Source: Pterobdella sp. o SKG-2022 (Eukaryota; Annelida; Clitellata; Hirudinida; Piscicolidae). Taken from it: a DNA stretch of 64,000 nucleotides. Positions within the stretch are counted from its first letter, which is position 1. The number at the start of each line of letters is the position of its first letter. Under the pieces are notes generated by a model. The model was not told the DNA's origin. It saw only the letters and a list, made by a program, of their open reading frames with translations, and did no database searches. Where the stretch lies: positions 8,489,964 to 8,553,963 of the forward strand of contig OZ038323.1 in assembly GCA_964035795.1 (NCBI GenBank), written 5' to 3'. Shown one piece after another: positions 23,659 through 35,450 of this stretch. The position numbers and the translations under genes were made by a program.

Positions 23659-25299
23659 TTTGATTGTGACGAAAAGGAAACTTTCGAATTGCTGCAGGTA
23701 ATTTGTGAATTTGAAAATTTAGCTTTTCTTTTTGAATTAAATGACTACTTTGCGAATTTTTTTATGTATTAGCCTTGGCAATAAACTGAATATATTTCAA
23801 GTGTTTCTATTAAGAAACCCCAATTAAAAAATCACTCAATAATTTTTTGAGTAAATTTTTCATAAAATTAAATTTTTAAGCATTCAATTTTAAAAATTTT
23901 TTTCAAAATTTTACTAATCTGAAATAATTATGGAAATTTATGAATCAGCCGGTGATAAGTTTGAAAGTAACACATAGTGCTTAAAACAATACCAAGATTT
24001 GAAATCTTGTTCAATCTCCACTATACCGAAAAAATTTACTCCCTTTACAAAACTTAATAATAAATACTAATAAATAATATTAACATATTTATAATACAAA
24101 TAAAATTTAAAAAGCAATAAAATGAAATAATTAATAAAAAAAAGTTAACTGAATTGAAGCTCAAGAAATTGGACTTCGGTTCAAACAAATGATGAAACTA
24201 TCAAATCCTTATTGTGGTAACCGAAGAGAAATCAAAATATTTATATTTAAATCAGTCACTAATGAAAAATAAGTTATTCAAATAGAAATATCGAATTTTA
24301 ATTTATAAATACTATATAAATAAATTAATATGTAAAATACTCAACTACTGATATAAAAATTTAGTAACGATGGGAGACAACTAATTAAAACAATTATTTT
24401 AAAAAGTGCCAGTTAATGCTTATTGTAAGAAAAAGAAGTCTTGAACTAGACTTGATTATGACACAAGATCCTCATATGATCATATGAATCATGTCTCGTA
24501 AATTGGCTCCTTTACAATCACCGCCATTATGTCCAATTAAAGAACAAGGTAACGAATTGCGAGTGAATTATGTGTGATAATTAGAAGATTGTATTTTTTG
24601 TGGAAATCACATAAGGCCTCAACCAAAGCGAGTATTAGAAGATATAAACATCTTTTAACTGATTAATAATTAATATATAAACAGTAATAAATTAATTTAA
24701 AAATTATAAATAAATAATAATTTATTCAACGCTGATTAATGATCTTTGTCGTTTCGATGTACAAATAGTAATGAAAATCCTGAAGATTTTTTAAAGACTG
24801 TAGCGCCCCTAAATAGGACGCCCCATTTATAAAAAAATAAATAATAATAATAATGAAATAATAAAAAAATTTGAATGCATAATTAGTGACCAGATAAAAA
24901 AACAATTTTAATAGAAAATCTAAAATTAGAATCTTGATAGAAGGTAGATAGCTAGTGTTTTGATGTGAGAAGAAATCATTGTATAACTAATGCAAGTTTA
25001 AACAAATTATAGAAGAAAGATTGATAAAATATTAACTTGATTACGAAAAAAATAACTTGAGAAATTCTCATAATTCTACACGGAGTTAAAATCTGAACTT
25101 AATACTTACAATGTCATGATTATAATATAAAAATAGGAATAAGTAAAAAATTCCTAATATAAAAAAAGAAATAATGAAAAGGTCAACAAAAGTAAAATAA
25201 AAAAGTTAAAAAACTTAATATAAACGTCTTATTAAATCATTCAAAACTATACAATATACAAAGGTAACTACACAAGCATGACCAAGTCTTCAAAACTTT
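23659..25299. other. Intergenic, AT-rich, no gene seen
   Basis: Between the AP1S start and the MITF stop I see only AT-rich sequence with short AAT runs. The AP1S promoter should lie just above 23659. Confidence 0.6.
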
Positions 25300-28200
25300 T
25301 TAACATGACAACATGTCAGTCATATCCAATGTTCCTGAACCTTCCAGCAACTCTTCCAGGCCGATAATCTCACCATCCACTCCTTCATCAAGCTCGCTCA
25401 TTATTAACTCTGTCTCATTGAATGCCTGTTGAGCGTTTATTTCGATCGTTTCAGGCTCTTCTTTTATGGGTGTATTCATCATTGGTGTTATATAAGGAGA
25501 GTTTTTGATGCTATTTTGAAGATGGAATGGTGCGAAATCGTAGAACTTATTGTTGTTGATGTCCACGTAGTTGTTGTCCAAGTCTTGCGGGCCGAAAAGT
25601 TGCAGATCAAGAGTTTGGTCGATGGTGGTTTGATTGGGAGTAGATTGATTAGATGTAATTGGTGTGAAGTTTGCAGGATCGTTTTGATTGGTTGGTGCGC
25701 ACAACAAGTAATTTTGATGTTGCTGTTGGGACTTTTCCAGCTTCATAGCCTGCGGGTTTTCAATCATTTCTTAACAAATAATTATTATTATCACCATACA
25801 AACAGGAAACAAACACAGGTTTTCTTGAGTTTTTAAGAAAAGTCCAACCCATGCTAGAATGAAAACGAGCGTAAATCGATTATGGTGGGAATTTAGTGGT
25901 AAAAGCGTATTTCTATAGTTATAACGATGGAAAAACGTTCGTAATAACACCCACCTTTGATCATTTGAAATTTATTTTTAAGAGTATTTAGCGTCCAACC
26001 CATGCTAGCATGGAAACGGACGCAAAACGATGATGATGATGACCATGATGAGCATTCAGCGTTCCATTTTTTTTCGGCGTTATATTAACTAACATCATTT
26101 GCATTACTTAAAACACATACGACGTTGACTAATATATATGATTACAGAATCTTATTTTTAACATTATAACCCTCCCAAAAAACTTGTATCTGGAGCATGA
26201 GTATTTTATTCTGTTTCTCCAAGTCTTTGTTCTTTCTCTCAAACTCTATCACTTTGTTCTGATCTCGACTCAATGATTTGACGTAGTCCACCGTCTTTTC
26301 AAGCACATAACCCTTCTTATTGTTGTTGAGGTCTCTGTGATTAGGCGATTTATATTATTTAATATGTTAATAGGATTGGTGGAAGATGAGAAAAATACAA
26401 TGGGTAATAATGCTGATTGAAAATGAGAGCTTTTCAACTCATCACCTGATTTATTTTAAACACAAATAAAACTTATAGCTCATAGCTATATACAATTGCA
26501 AGTATATAAAACTGCAAAAGATATTTTTCAAATAAAGTAAGCCTGCCCACCTCCAGTATATTGGGGATAAAAACATATTTAGAACCAGAAAACCTACCCC
26601 TCTTACAAGCCATTGTTTTTAAATCTATCAATGGAGATGTACCCCATCCCCTACTATTACATGTAATAATATAAGATTTTGCAACTTCAAGAGAGAAGTT
26701 AATTTAATGATAAAAACTTGAGCATTTGTTTTGATTTGAATGATAGGAGTTAATAATAAAAAACACAATAAAAGTTAACTCTAGTAATAAAACCATGTTA
26801 GCAAGGAAATAAACATAAGAGGACAACAAGAAATGAAAATAAAACATCTTAATTACTTCTACAGCTCTATATAAATCGAATAAAGCCCCATCTAACTGAC
26901 ACGTCGTAGTAGGCAGGAAGCAACTGAGCAAGCTCTTGTATGCAGTCGTTAATCTTGTAACGCCTCTTCTTCTCAACTGTTATTATTTTTTAAAATCTTT
27001 TTGTCTCATTTAAAAATATATAAAACTGCAGAAAATGTTTAGCAAATAAAGTAAATCTAACCACCCTCAGTATAGAAGGGATTGAACCAGATTTAAAACC
27101 TAGGTATTTATCTACCTAAATGAGGTCAGAGGATTTTGCCATAATCAACTAGATTAATATATTTTATATAAATAATAATATAAAAAAATGAAAGTATTTT
27201 TATGATTTGTGATAATAAACTCTTCTCAAAATTCCTAAATAACTGTAGATCTTATTTATAGCATTACAATCATAAATCTTATTCACTGAACTGAACAAAA
27301 GTCAAGTGCAATGAAAAAAATTTAAATCAAAAACCTACTTATCAACCCAAAAAAAACTTATAATGAAAACAGAATACAAAATGCATCTAAAAACAAACTA
27401 TATCCCTCATGTGAAATCCCCACCATGCAACCACCATTGATAATAAAATCCACAAAAACACACACAATGGCTCAAAAAAAACAGAACCAACCACCAACAT
27501 AACTTCCCAATAAAACTATACAAAACCCCACAACCCAAACAGAAAGACAATCACCTAACCTATATTATGCTTTTCCTTCTTATATGACTCTAAGTCGGGA
27601 AAGTCATTGGGATCAAGTTTGGTAGGAAGGTTGTGTCTAATGGATGGACAAGAAGTGGATGTCTTCATGGATTCTTTGTTAGTACTTCCCACCTCATTCA
27701 ACATAGATTTCTGGATCTGCCACAAAAAAAAGGGGGTATGGACTTTAAGTGATGATGAAACATTCATATATAGTAGTTTCATTTAAACAATAATTCAAAG
27801 TTAAAAGTTATTAATTCAAGAATAATAACAACAAAATAACATAGTCGTATTCATTATTTTATGCCCACCTCCACACTAGCATATTTTTTAAATAATAAAA
27901 ACACAATCAAACTTATATTACTATAATGCATTGCACACCTGCTCGGAAAAGGTGACAGAAGCTTGCTCACTCATACCCTCACACAAGGCATCAAACTGTT
28001 GACGGGACATAAATTAGCAAGTATTATCACTTTCAACTAAGGTTTTGGCTTGATATTGAATTTTTATATACCTTATATGATATGATGAAAAACGTTTGCC
28101 AGTATGTTTTATGTAAAAAGTTAAAGTTTATAAAAAAAAAGATGAAAATTTTTATAGAATTGTAAAAAAAATGAAAATTGTACCTCAGAGATGCTGTTGG

Positions 28201-28682
28201 TGGCACTTGATGGAGTGATGGAATTGTTTGATGGACTGATGGAGAAGCCATCAATGTTATCATGGAATGAAGTTGAGCCTATTATGAAATTGTTGTTTGC
28301 AGTAGGAAGACTGTGTGTAGAGAGGTGGGGGTTGTTGGAAGAGAACAAATCAGTGCTTTGTGAGTATATGATGTTTTGGGGGTTGTAAACTTTGCTACTA
28401 GTACTCCAAGTCTTGTTGTAATTGTTGTTCTGTTTTTGGTTCATTTAATCAGTTTCATACTTGATAGAGAAAACATTGATTTTTAAATGGAATTAGTACA
28501 TTATATATATATATATATATTTGATACTATAATTTATGAGTTTGGAAAGCTTATTGATTATACTTTCGTGAACTTACAAAGATTATTCGTCTCTTTTTTT
28601 CCTCTAACATGGCTTTTTCTCTCATCAACGCCATTTTTGAATTCGTCCGCAGACGATGTTGATTTCTTTTGTTTGATTCCAT
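25300..28682 (-). CDS. MITF: MITF/TFEB/TFE3-family bHLH-leucine zipper transcription factor
   Basis: Nuclear regulator of lysosome/autophagy or pigment-type genes through E-box/CLEAR sites. Exons: 28682-28578, 28429-28184, 27995-27939, 27716-27560, 26976-26901, 26334-26184, 25749-25300; phases agree, 413 residues. DNA-binding basic-helix-loop-helix at about 184-240 reads HNIVEKKRRYKINDCIQEL, matching HNLIERRRRFNINDRIKEL of MITF; helix 2 and zipper read GYVLEKTVDYVKSLSRDQ and FERKNKDLEKQNKILMLQIQ. N-terminal ALMREKAMLEEKKRR matches the LMREQ region that docks TFEB/TFE3/MITF to Rag GTPases. C-terminal 150 residues are acidic and Gln/Asn-rich, plausible activation domain. Invertebrates usually have one member, so I cannot assign it to a single vertebrate paralogue. 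The start codon is the first codon after an acceptor, implying an upstream 5' UTR exon. Confidence 0.92.
25841..26055 (+). repeat. Two SINE-like copies with CCATGCTAGCATGG motif in MITF intron
   Basis: GTCCAACCCATGCTAGAATG at 25842 and GTCCAACCCATGCTAGCATG at 25993 each continue GAAA-CG-CG-AAA-CGAT, the second ending in a GATGATGATGAT tail at about 26030. Shared core in tandem orientation with a simple tail is what short interspersed elements look like. From memory the core resembles elements common in cephalopod genomes. Copies are about 150 bases apart. A possible reverse-strand relative (CGTTTCCCATGCTAGTG) is at 35880. Confidence 0.55.
28502..28520. repeat. (AT)n microsatellite
   Basis: Short TA run in the first MITF coding intron. 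Confidence 0.85.
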
Positions 28683-29878
28683 CTGTAATTAAAAAATGAT
28701 GATTTAATTTGTAATTATCATTTTTTGAAACTTTATCTTTGAGTTAATTAAAAACTTATTTCAGATTCGAGTTTGAAACATAGTAATTTAAAGCTTACTT
28801 ATGAAATATTTAGGCTTTAAGATGAAATATTTTATCCAAAACTTTTTTGTTAGAATTTCAATAAACTATTTCAAACAACGTAATATTAAAGTAAAACAAC
28901 GATAATTTAAAAAGTTCTTTAACTAGGGCAAGAGCACACCGCCTATAAATTTTAAAGTACAATTATCAACAACCAAACATTGTTTTATAAAACTTCGAAT
29001 TAAACATTTCAAGTATTGTTTTATTCAAATAAAAATGAAGAAACGCTAAAATTTTGAAATGTGTAAAATTTCGCACTAGGAAATGATGTTTGTTTATAAG
29101 TACATGTGATGTGGAGGGATGTTGTATTGTGAGAAATTTATACAATTCACTTTCATATTTCGTCAAAAAAAATTATCAATTAATTAAGTTATTTTTTTAC
29201 TAGTTGTTTATATTTTTGAGTTTAAAAACTACTATGATTTCATAATGATTTTTTCAAAAGCCAAACCGTAAAATGAATATAATTTCAGAACACTAGTAAA
29301 TTTATTAAAATACGAAGCTTTTCGTTAAAAAAATCTAAAGAAAAGCTTCGTATTTCAATAAATTTACTAGTGTTCTGAAATTATATTCATTTTACTATGA
29401 TTTCAAAAATAGAATATGATAAAAAAAAAATTTTCAGTATTGTTTTAGTTCTCATTTAAAAAAAAAATAAATAAAACATAATTAATTGAAATATGAAACT
29501 AAAATTTTCAAAGCAAGTTATTCAGATGGTTATTCAAATTATATATTTAAATTATATAAAACCACAAATCTAGCCAAAGGTTTAAAAAATTCCCTCCATT
29601 AAAGAGTTATAATTTCCACATTTAAGCGTTGCATAAATCTGACATACGCTTCCAAAGAGTTGTATTGATTGTACGTCAAGGAAAGCGAATCGATTGCTGC
29701 TGGTTCTGCAGTAAAGCAGTGAGGTGGCAGCTTTTGGTCGATGGAAAGTCTTTTCATTTCATCTGCATTACAATTTGCATAGCTTCACCATTGAAAAAAC
29801 TCGTCTAATAAAACATTGATTAAAAGTTTTATCAAAATTGATTGACTCGAAGATCTGGCTGTACTCGATCACCTTGAA
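28683..29878. promoter_or_regulatory. Head-to-head spacer between MITF-like gene and Na,K-ATPase beta
   Basis: Start codons face outward across 1.2 kb, so promoters or 5' UTR exons of both genes should be here. It contains the foldback repeat at 29268-29395. A GC-richer segment at about 29640-29770 has a 51-codon minus frame and lies just upstream of the ATPase start; it may be a 5' UTR exon of either gene. Confidence 0.4.
29231..29405. mobile_element. Foldback (inverted-repeat) element flanked by 12-bp direct repeats
   Basis: Arms 29268-29323 and 29340-29395 are reverse complements over 56 bases with one mismatch, around a roughly 16-base loop. ACTATGATTTCA occurs at 29231-29242 and again at 29394-29405, as would a target-site duplication, though 25 bases separate the left copy from the left arm. 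Inner ends carry CGAAGCTTTTCG, shared with the repeat at 63741-63910. No coding capacity. Confidence 0.65.
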
Positions 29879-32800
29879 ATGACAGAACCAGCTGAAGGTC
29901 AACTTGAGCAGAATGGAGTAGTGTTTGCGCCGAAAAAAAACATTCTCTGGAATTCAGATTCGAGAGAATTCCTCGGAAGAACATGGGACAGCTGGGGTGA
30001 GTAATATACTTTTCATGCTGGTCATTATTTAATTTGGCTTGCGCTCGGCTGTGACTTGTAAATGCCATTAAAAAATGTTCTCAAGATTTGAATTGCATAT
30101 GATTTAGCTAATTAAAAAAATATTTGAAATGTAAGTTTTTGTTTAAAAATTTTTCATTTAGGTAATACTGAAAAATTGTAATGAAATTATTAAATAACTT
30201 ATTCCGAAATGTATTTTTGAAAAAAAAGCTGTATATTAAAGTAAAAACTTCAGCGAGTTAGTACAGAATTCAAGAAAAAATTTTTACCCTGCAGCAAAAA
30301 TCACAGTGTTTTACCTGGTTTTTTATTCATGTTTGGCCGCTTTTTTTGCCGCATTGCTCGTGGGTTTCTTCCAAACCATTGATCCAAAAAGACCTACCCA
30401 GCTCGAAATGAAAAGTCTTTTGAAATATAATCCAGGTAAGTGAATTTTTTTTTAATGAATTCAAAATTTTAGGTTGAAATAAATTATGATTTAGTTTTTT
30501 TTTAAATCAATTTTATCGTTGTACACTTTTTTCATTTCGGCACCAAAGGCGGTATTTTCAAAGATGGAAATCAATGAAAAACATGGCAATAAATGGAATA
30601 TTTGAAAAATTAAAACATAGTCTGAGGGACGAAAAACATCAAATAAGAGGAATTTTTAATACATTCATTGAGAATCCAAAGCTATAATTTTCGATAAATT
30701 TAGCCTTATCATAAAACTTTAGCGAAAAAAATTAAATCGTAATTATGCTTATATAGTAATTCAAAGATTATAATTAAAAATTATTTTATTATTCATAGTT
30801 TGAGTGAATTTGGACTCAATTTTTCACAAACTCAAATTATCATAACTCAAACATTTATAAAAAATTTGACCTACCATTAAGACCTTTCGATTTATTTTCA
30901 TTTAATAAAGTAAAACTTGTATTTAAAAAAATATTCAACATCCTAATCGGTGCTTTGAGCATGGCGTTAAACTTCATCAATTTAGTGCATATAGTTACTG
31001 GCAATTTTGAATTTTTTTTTATAACTTGTGTACCATGAGACTCCAGTGGCAGTTGTAAACAGATGAATGGCATTAGCCGACGAGACAAATTACGAAAGAT
31101 GGCAACAGAGAATATTTATAATTTTCAAGCTTAAGATGGCAGTCTAAAAAAAATTGTTTCAGTTTTCTTTATCTTTTCATCCACAATAACATTATTATTG
31201 TTGTTTTAGAATGAAGAAAAAATTTATCTGACCGTTGCATCTTTTAATTAGTGAGATAGATACAGCTGTTTTCACTAGAGTGAAGAAGAAAGATTGGCTG
31301 ATTGAAAAATCCATTGTTTCATTATTAGAGCTCTTTTATCTTCATAATCGTTCAATTTATTGCTGCATATCAACGCATTCAAAGAGGGAATATAAAATAC
31401 TCAATAAAAATGATGCAGGAATGGGTTTCAGACCAATCCCGAATTTGGAATCAACACTGATAAAAATCAAGCAGGGAGACCCCAAACAAACAGAACCTTA
31501 CAGGGAAAATCTCAAAGTTTTTGTTGAAGGTTTCAAAAACACTCATTTAATTTGTTCCTAAACGATAAATGATAAATCCAATTAAAAATCCAAGTATAGC
31601 TGTAAAAGATGAACAAAATTGTATATTTTAATAATATTTTAGAAAAATATTTTAGTTGTATTTATTTCGAAGAAAATATAATTTCCGATGAGTTAGACCT
31701 TATTTCAAGCTAAAATTGAAAACTCTTAAGCAAATGGTACATATAATGTCTTTAAAAGATTATAGTATACATCAAATAAAATATATATTATGAGAATTTT
31801 TAAACAATTGACCATTCATAAGTTTAAAAAGCATCTTAAAAAGCCGTAAAAAACTAAAATGAACGACTTATCCCACAATGGTCAAGTCCCAAACTATCCA
31901 AAACACAACCACCCACTCCACAACCACCCACTCCACAACCACTTCACAACCACCACTCCACAACCACCACACTACTACCCACCACATTACCACGCACCAC
32001 CAGGTCACTTAAACCAAACTGGGGATAACCTAGTAAACTGCACAGAACATACCAATGGTAAGGAGCTAGCCATGAAGGGAAAAGCATGTCAATTCAATCC
32101 AGCAATACTTGGTGATGTGTGCACTATTGAAGGAGGTTTCAGTTACATTGATGGCACCCCGTGTGTGGCGCTTAAGATCAACAAGGTTTGTGTGTGTTTG
32201 TTTGTGTGTTAGTGTGAGTATGTATTTGTGTTTTTTTAGCATTAGTTAAAGTATTTTCTGGTTTATTTTGCGTTGGTGTGTGTTTTCATTAAAAAAATAA
32301 AAGTTATTCTCATATGAACACCAGTCGTCTCAGCTAGCATTTAATTTTTGTTTTGTTTCTACTTTTTCATTTTCATTATCCATAAATTTTTTCATTCCTT
32401 CTTGTATGTATCTCATCATTGTGTTTTTCCTCATTTTTATGTTCTATTTTCGTTTTTTGATTATTTTGTTCTTTAAAAATGTTTTTTTATATATAGAGAC
32501 TTTCAATTTTTTTTTCTCAATAAAAAACATTTTTTTAACGAGTATTTTATCAAAGTTATCAATTAATTTATAATCTTTTTTTACTTTATGTTTATTTGAT
32601 TAATGTTTCCTAACTCAAACTTAAACGACTTGAATCTATGGGGCATGCAGATAAGTCGTAAAAAATACATTTTTCAGCAAAAACCTTTTTTTCGAGTATA
32701 TTTTTTACAAAAAGCAACTACTCAGATTAACTTTTAGTAGCGAAAAAAACTTTAGATAATTATTGAAAATTGAATAAGCACTAAGCATGTTTCCAATATT

Positions 32801-35450
32801 AGAAGCTTAACGAACATGGGAAGTTCTGGTGTATGATGATTTAAACTCCGTTGGGACATGCTCTGTAATGGGAAACATGCGTTGGAACATTCCAAATAAG
32901 TATATTCTGATTACCTTCGATTTTGGACAATCAAAAAATGTGAGAAAGTAAAAAAATTTAAACATTGGAAGCAAAACATGCTGAAGATGCTTAATTTTTT
33001 ATTTGAAAAAAGATTTTAACTACTTTTTAGTTAAGAAAAATTGCTTTTACTAACAATTCCATTCGATACATGCTTAATTGTTGATGTTTTTCAATACTTG
33101 AAAAGGCAAGGTAAAACAATTATTTTAAATTTTATTTACTAAACAGAACCGAAAAAAGTCAAATAAACTTAATATACAACATTGACCTTCTAAAATTAAT
33201 CTCTAAAAGTTCCAGAGAGAATTTGTTTTCTAACAAAAATGAATGTCTCATTAGTTTGATTCAAATTACATTGCAACTTTAGCCTTACTTTCAAGTGGAG
33301 ACAAAGCTACGAAAAATAATACAATACACCTTTCGCAAAAAAAAATCCATTTTATTTTATAGAACATTACAATACTCAGTACATAATATTATTTCAAAGA
33401 TGATATGTTTTGGATATCGAAAGCTTAGTTAATGAAAAAGTTATAAAATTGTTGGTTTTTGTTATGGTTCGAGGCTTTTAATATCTTTGTTACAGTTAGA
33501 GTGAAAAACTTTTGTTGTATTTTGCCATATTATTTTTAGGCTAACACTGATTTTTTCTATTGTTGCGTTTGATATCTTATAGCGCATTACAATTTAACAA
33601 ACAACTCTATCGCACATCTCTGTAGATCTTCGACTGGATACCGCAGACATTCAACCAATCAGACTTGGAAGACACAAACAACACCATGGCGCAGCAAGCC
33701 AAAATGATGCAGCAAACACCCTTCGACCCCAACTACATCGGTGTCAGCTGTGAAGGAGAGGTGGGTTTTAAGTGAAAATTTGTATTGATGAAAATGATGA
33801 TGCTTTTGATAGTAAGAGTTTTATAGATGAAATAAATGAGATGATGTGAGAAGTATTAGCGGTGGTCATTCAAGAAAAAAGGATGTAGGAACAAAAGTAA
33901 TTAGAACCAGTAATTTAGTGAAAAAGTGAAACGGTTATCAGTCGCCTCTAATTTGGCATTTTGCTAAAAAACTGATAAGTTTGACAAGTCGCTACTGTGT
34001 AAACGACTAGAACCAAGTTAATAGCTTCTTTCATTGTTCGATTATTCTTCAAACTTCAATGAAAAACCATTTGAATATTCCCGTAAAGAACGATGCGGAC
34101 AAAGACTACATAGGAAAAGTTGATTTCTACCCTCCCAAAGGCTTCCCCGTATACAACTATCCCTTTGTTAACCAAGTAAGATTGCTTTTTGTTTAAATAA
34201 AATACAATTGGTACGTATAGATACCGAGAATACTCGTCTATATACTATGGTATAATCTTACAAGTATATATCGAATTCAGTAAGTTCAATTTTTCTAGTT
34301 AAAACTATAAGATACTTAGTTCCTGAGCTCCTTAAATGCCTTGAAATCCCCAGGAGAACTACAAGGCGCCCATTGTCTTTGCAAGATTTCGAAACCCAAA
34401 AGTGGGCGTACTTATACAGGTGTGTTTTTATTTTTTTTATTATTATTTTTTTTGTTGTTGTTTATTTATTATTGTTTTTATTAGTATTTATCAATGCTCA
34501 ATAAATTAGCTTAATTTGATTGAAGGATTGTGATTTTATTTTTTTTTCTTTTATTTATTATTTATTATTTGATTAATCATATATTTTCATATAATTTATT
34601 TCAGTTTTTTCTTCATTATTGGTTCTATTTTCTTTTTTTTCGTTAAGCTAACTATGTATACCCCTTAAACACAGCATAAGATGTAGATATGAATATATTT
34701 TAAAATATTATTGTCACAGAAATCTAGTTGGATATAATTGCCGGACAACACTTAAGCTATCACATCTTAACTATTTTGTACTTTGAACCCCTTAATGTTA
34801 TATAGTCAAACGTGTAGTATATATTGCAACTTAGTTACAATTATCTTTCGCTTTTATATTGTTAAGTTTGTTATAATTGTTTTCCGGTAACTAAAATGTT
34901 ATAGAATTTCCGAAATTAGTATAAGGGATGTAAGTTTGTGAGGTTTCATTCGTTTTAGTATTGATATTATTGGATTAGTTGTGGTTCTTGTTGTTAATAA
35001 ATTGTTTGCTTTTGAAAAGTTTGTTTAACAGAAGAACCTGTGGTGACGAATATCAACATTACACAACATTTTCATACTTTGTATTTATGCAATATTTTAA
35101 AATTTTTCTCATTACGCTGTTATCTACACTGTAGTCATTCAATTTATGGAGGCTCAGCTGTAACTAAAACAATAGAATTCAAGTTTTTGAAAATCATACA
35201 GCATACAAACGATCATGATAATGAAATTAACGTTAGTTTAAAACTTCTATTAACATTAAAGAGTTGAAAGTACCAATATTTATATTAACAATCAATATAA
35301 TCATACTAGTCAGAGTTGATATGGCTTTTGATATTCAAATTAACAACCATTCAAATTACGCAGGTGTGGTGCAGAATTTGGATAAACAACATCCGACACC
35401 ACAAAAATGACAAGGCTGGGAGCATCCATTTTGAGCTTTATGTTGACTAA
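29879..35450 (+). CDS. ATP1B: Na+/K+-transporting ATPase beta subunit
   Basis: Single-pass type II membrane glycoprotein that matures and stabilises the Na,K-ATPase alpha subunit at the plasma membrane. Exons: 29879-29996, 30295-30435, 31419-31529, 31887-32185, 33626-33760, 34089-34175, 34354-34419, 35364-35450; 347 residues plus stop. N-terminal cytoplasmic segment ends FLGRTWDSW, then the membrane helix VFYLVFYSCLAAFFAALLVG (about 43-64). GMGFRPIPNLESTLIKI follows. Six ectodomain cysteines (NC, AC, VC, PC, SC, WC) match the family's three disulfides, and VWCRIWINNI begins the last exon. Anything odd: exon 4 opens with a His/Pro/Thr repeat of about 35 residues that vertebrate subunits lack. 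The acceptor of exon 4 (AATGGTCAAG) is weak, so its first residues are less certain. Confidence 0.95.
31900..31985 (+). repeat. Coding minisatellite in ATP1B exon 4
   Basis: CCACTCCACAAC-type units repeat about four times and decay into CCACC/CTACC, encoding HNHPLHNHPLHNH then TTTTPQPPHYYPPHYH. The frame stays open across the whole tract and joins the conserved NCTEH ectodomain sequence. Confidence 0.8.

Noticed and set aside
25429..25836. 135-codon plus-strand frame
   Set aside because: Antisense to the MITF last exon; no motif.
29630..29770. 51-codon minus-strand frame MKRLSIDQKLPPHCF... as a MITF N-terminal exon
   Set aside because: Ends in a stop with no suitable donor in frame; more likely 5' UTR sequence of the divergent ATPase gene.
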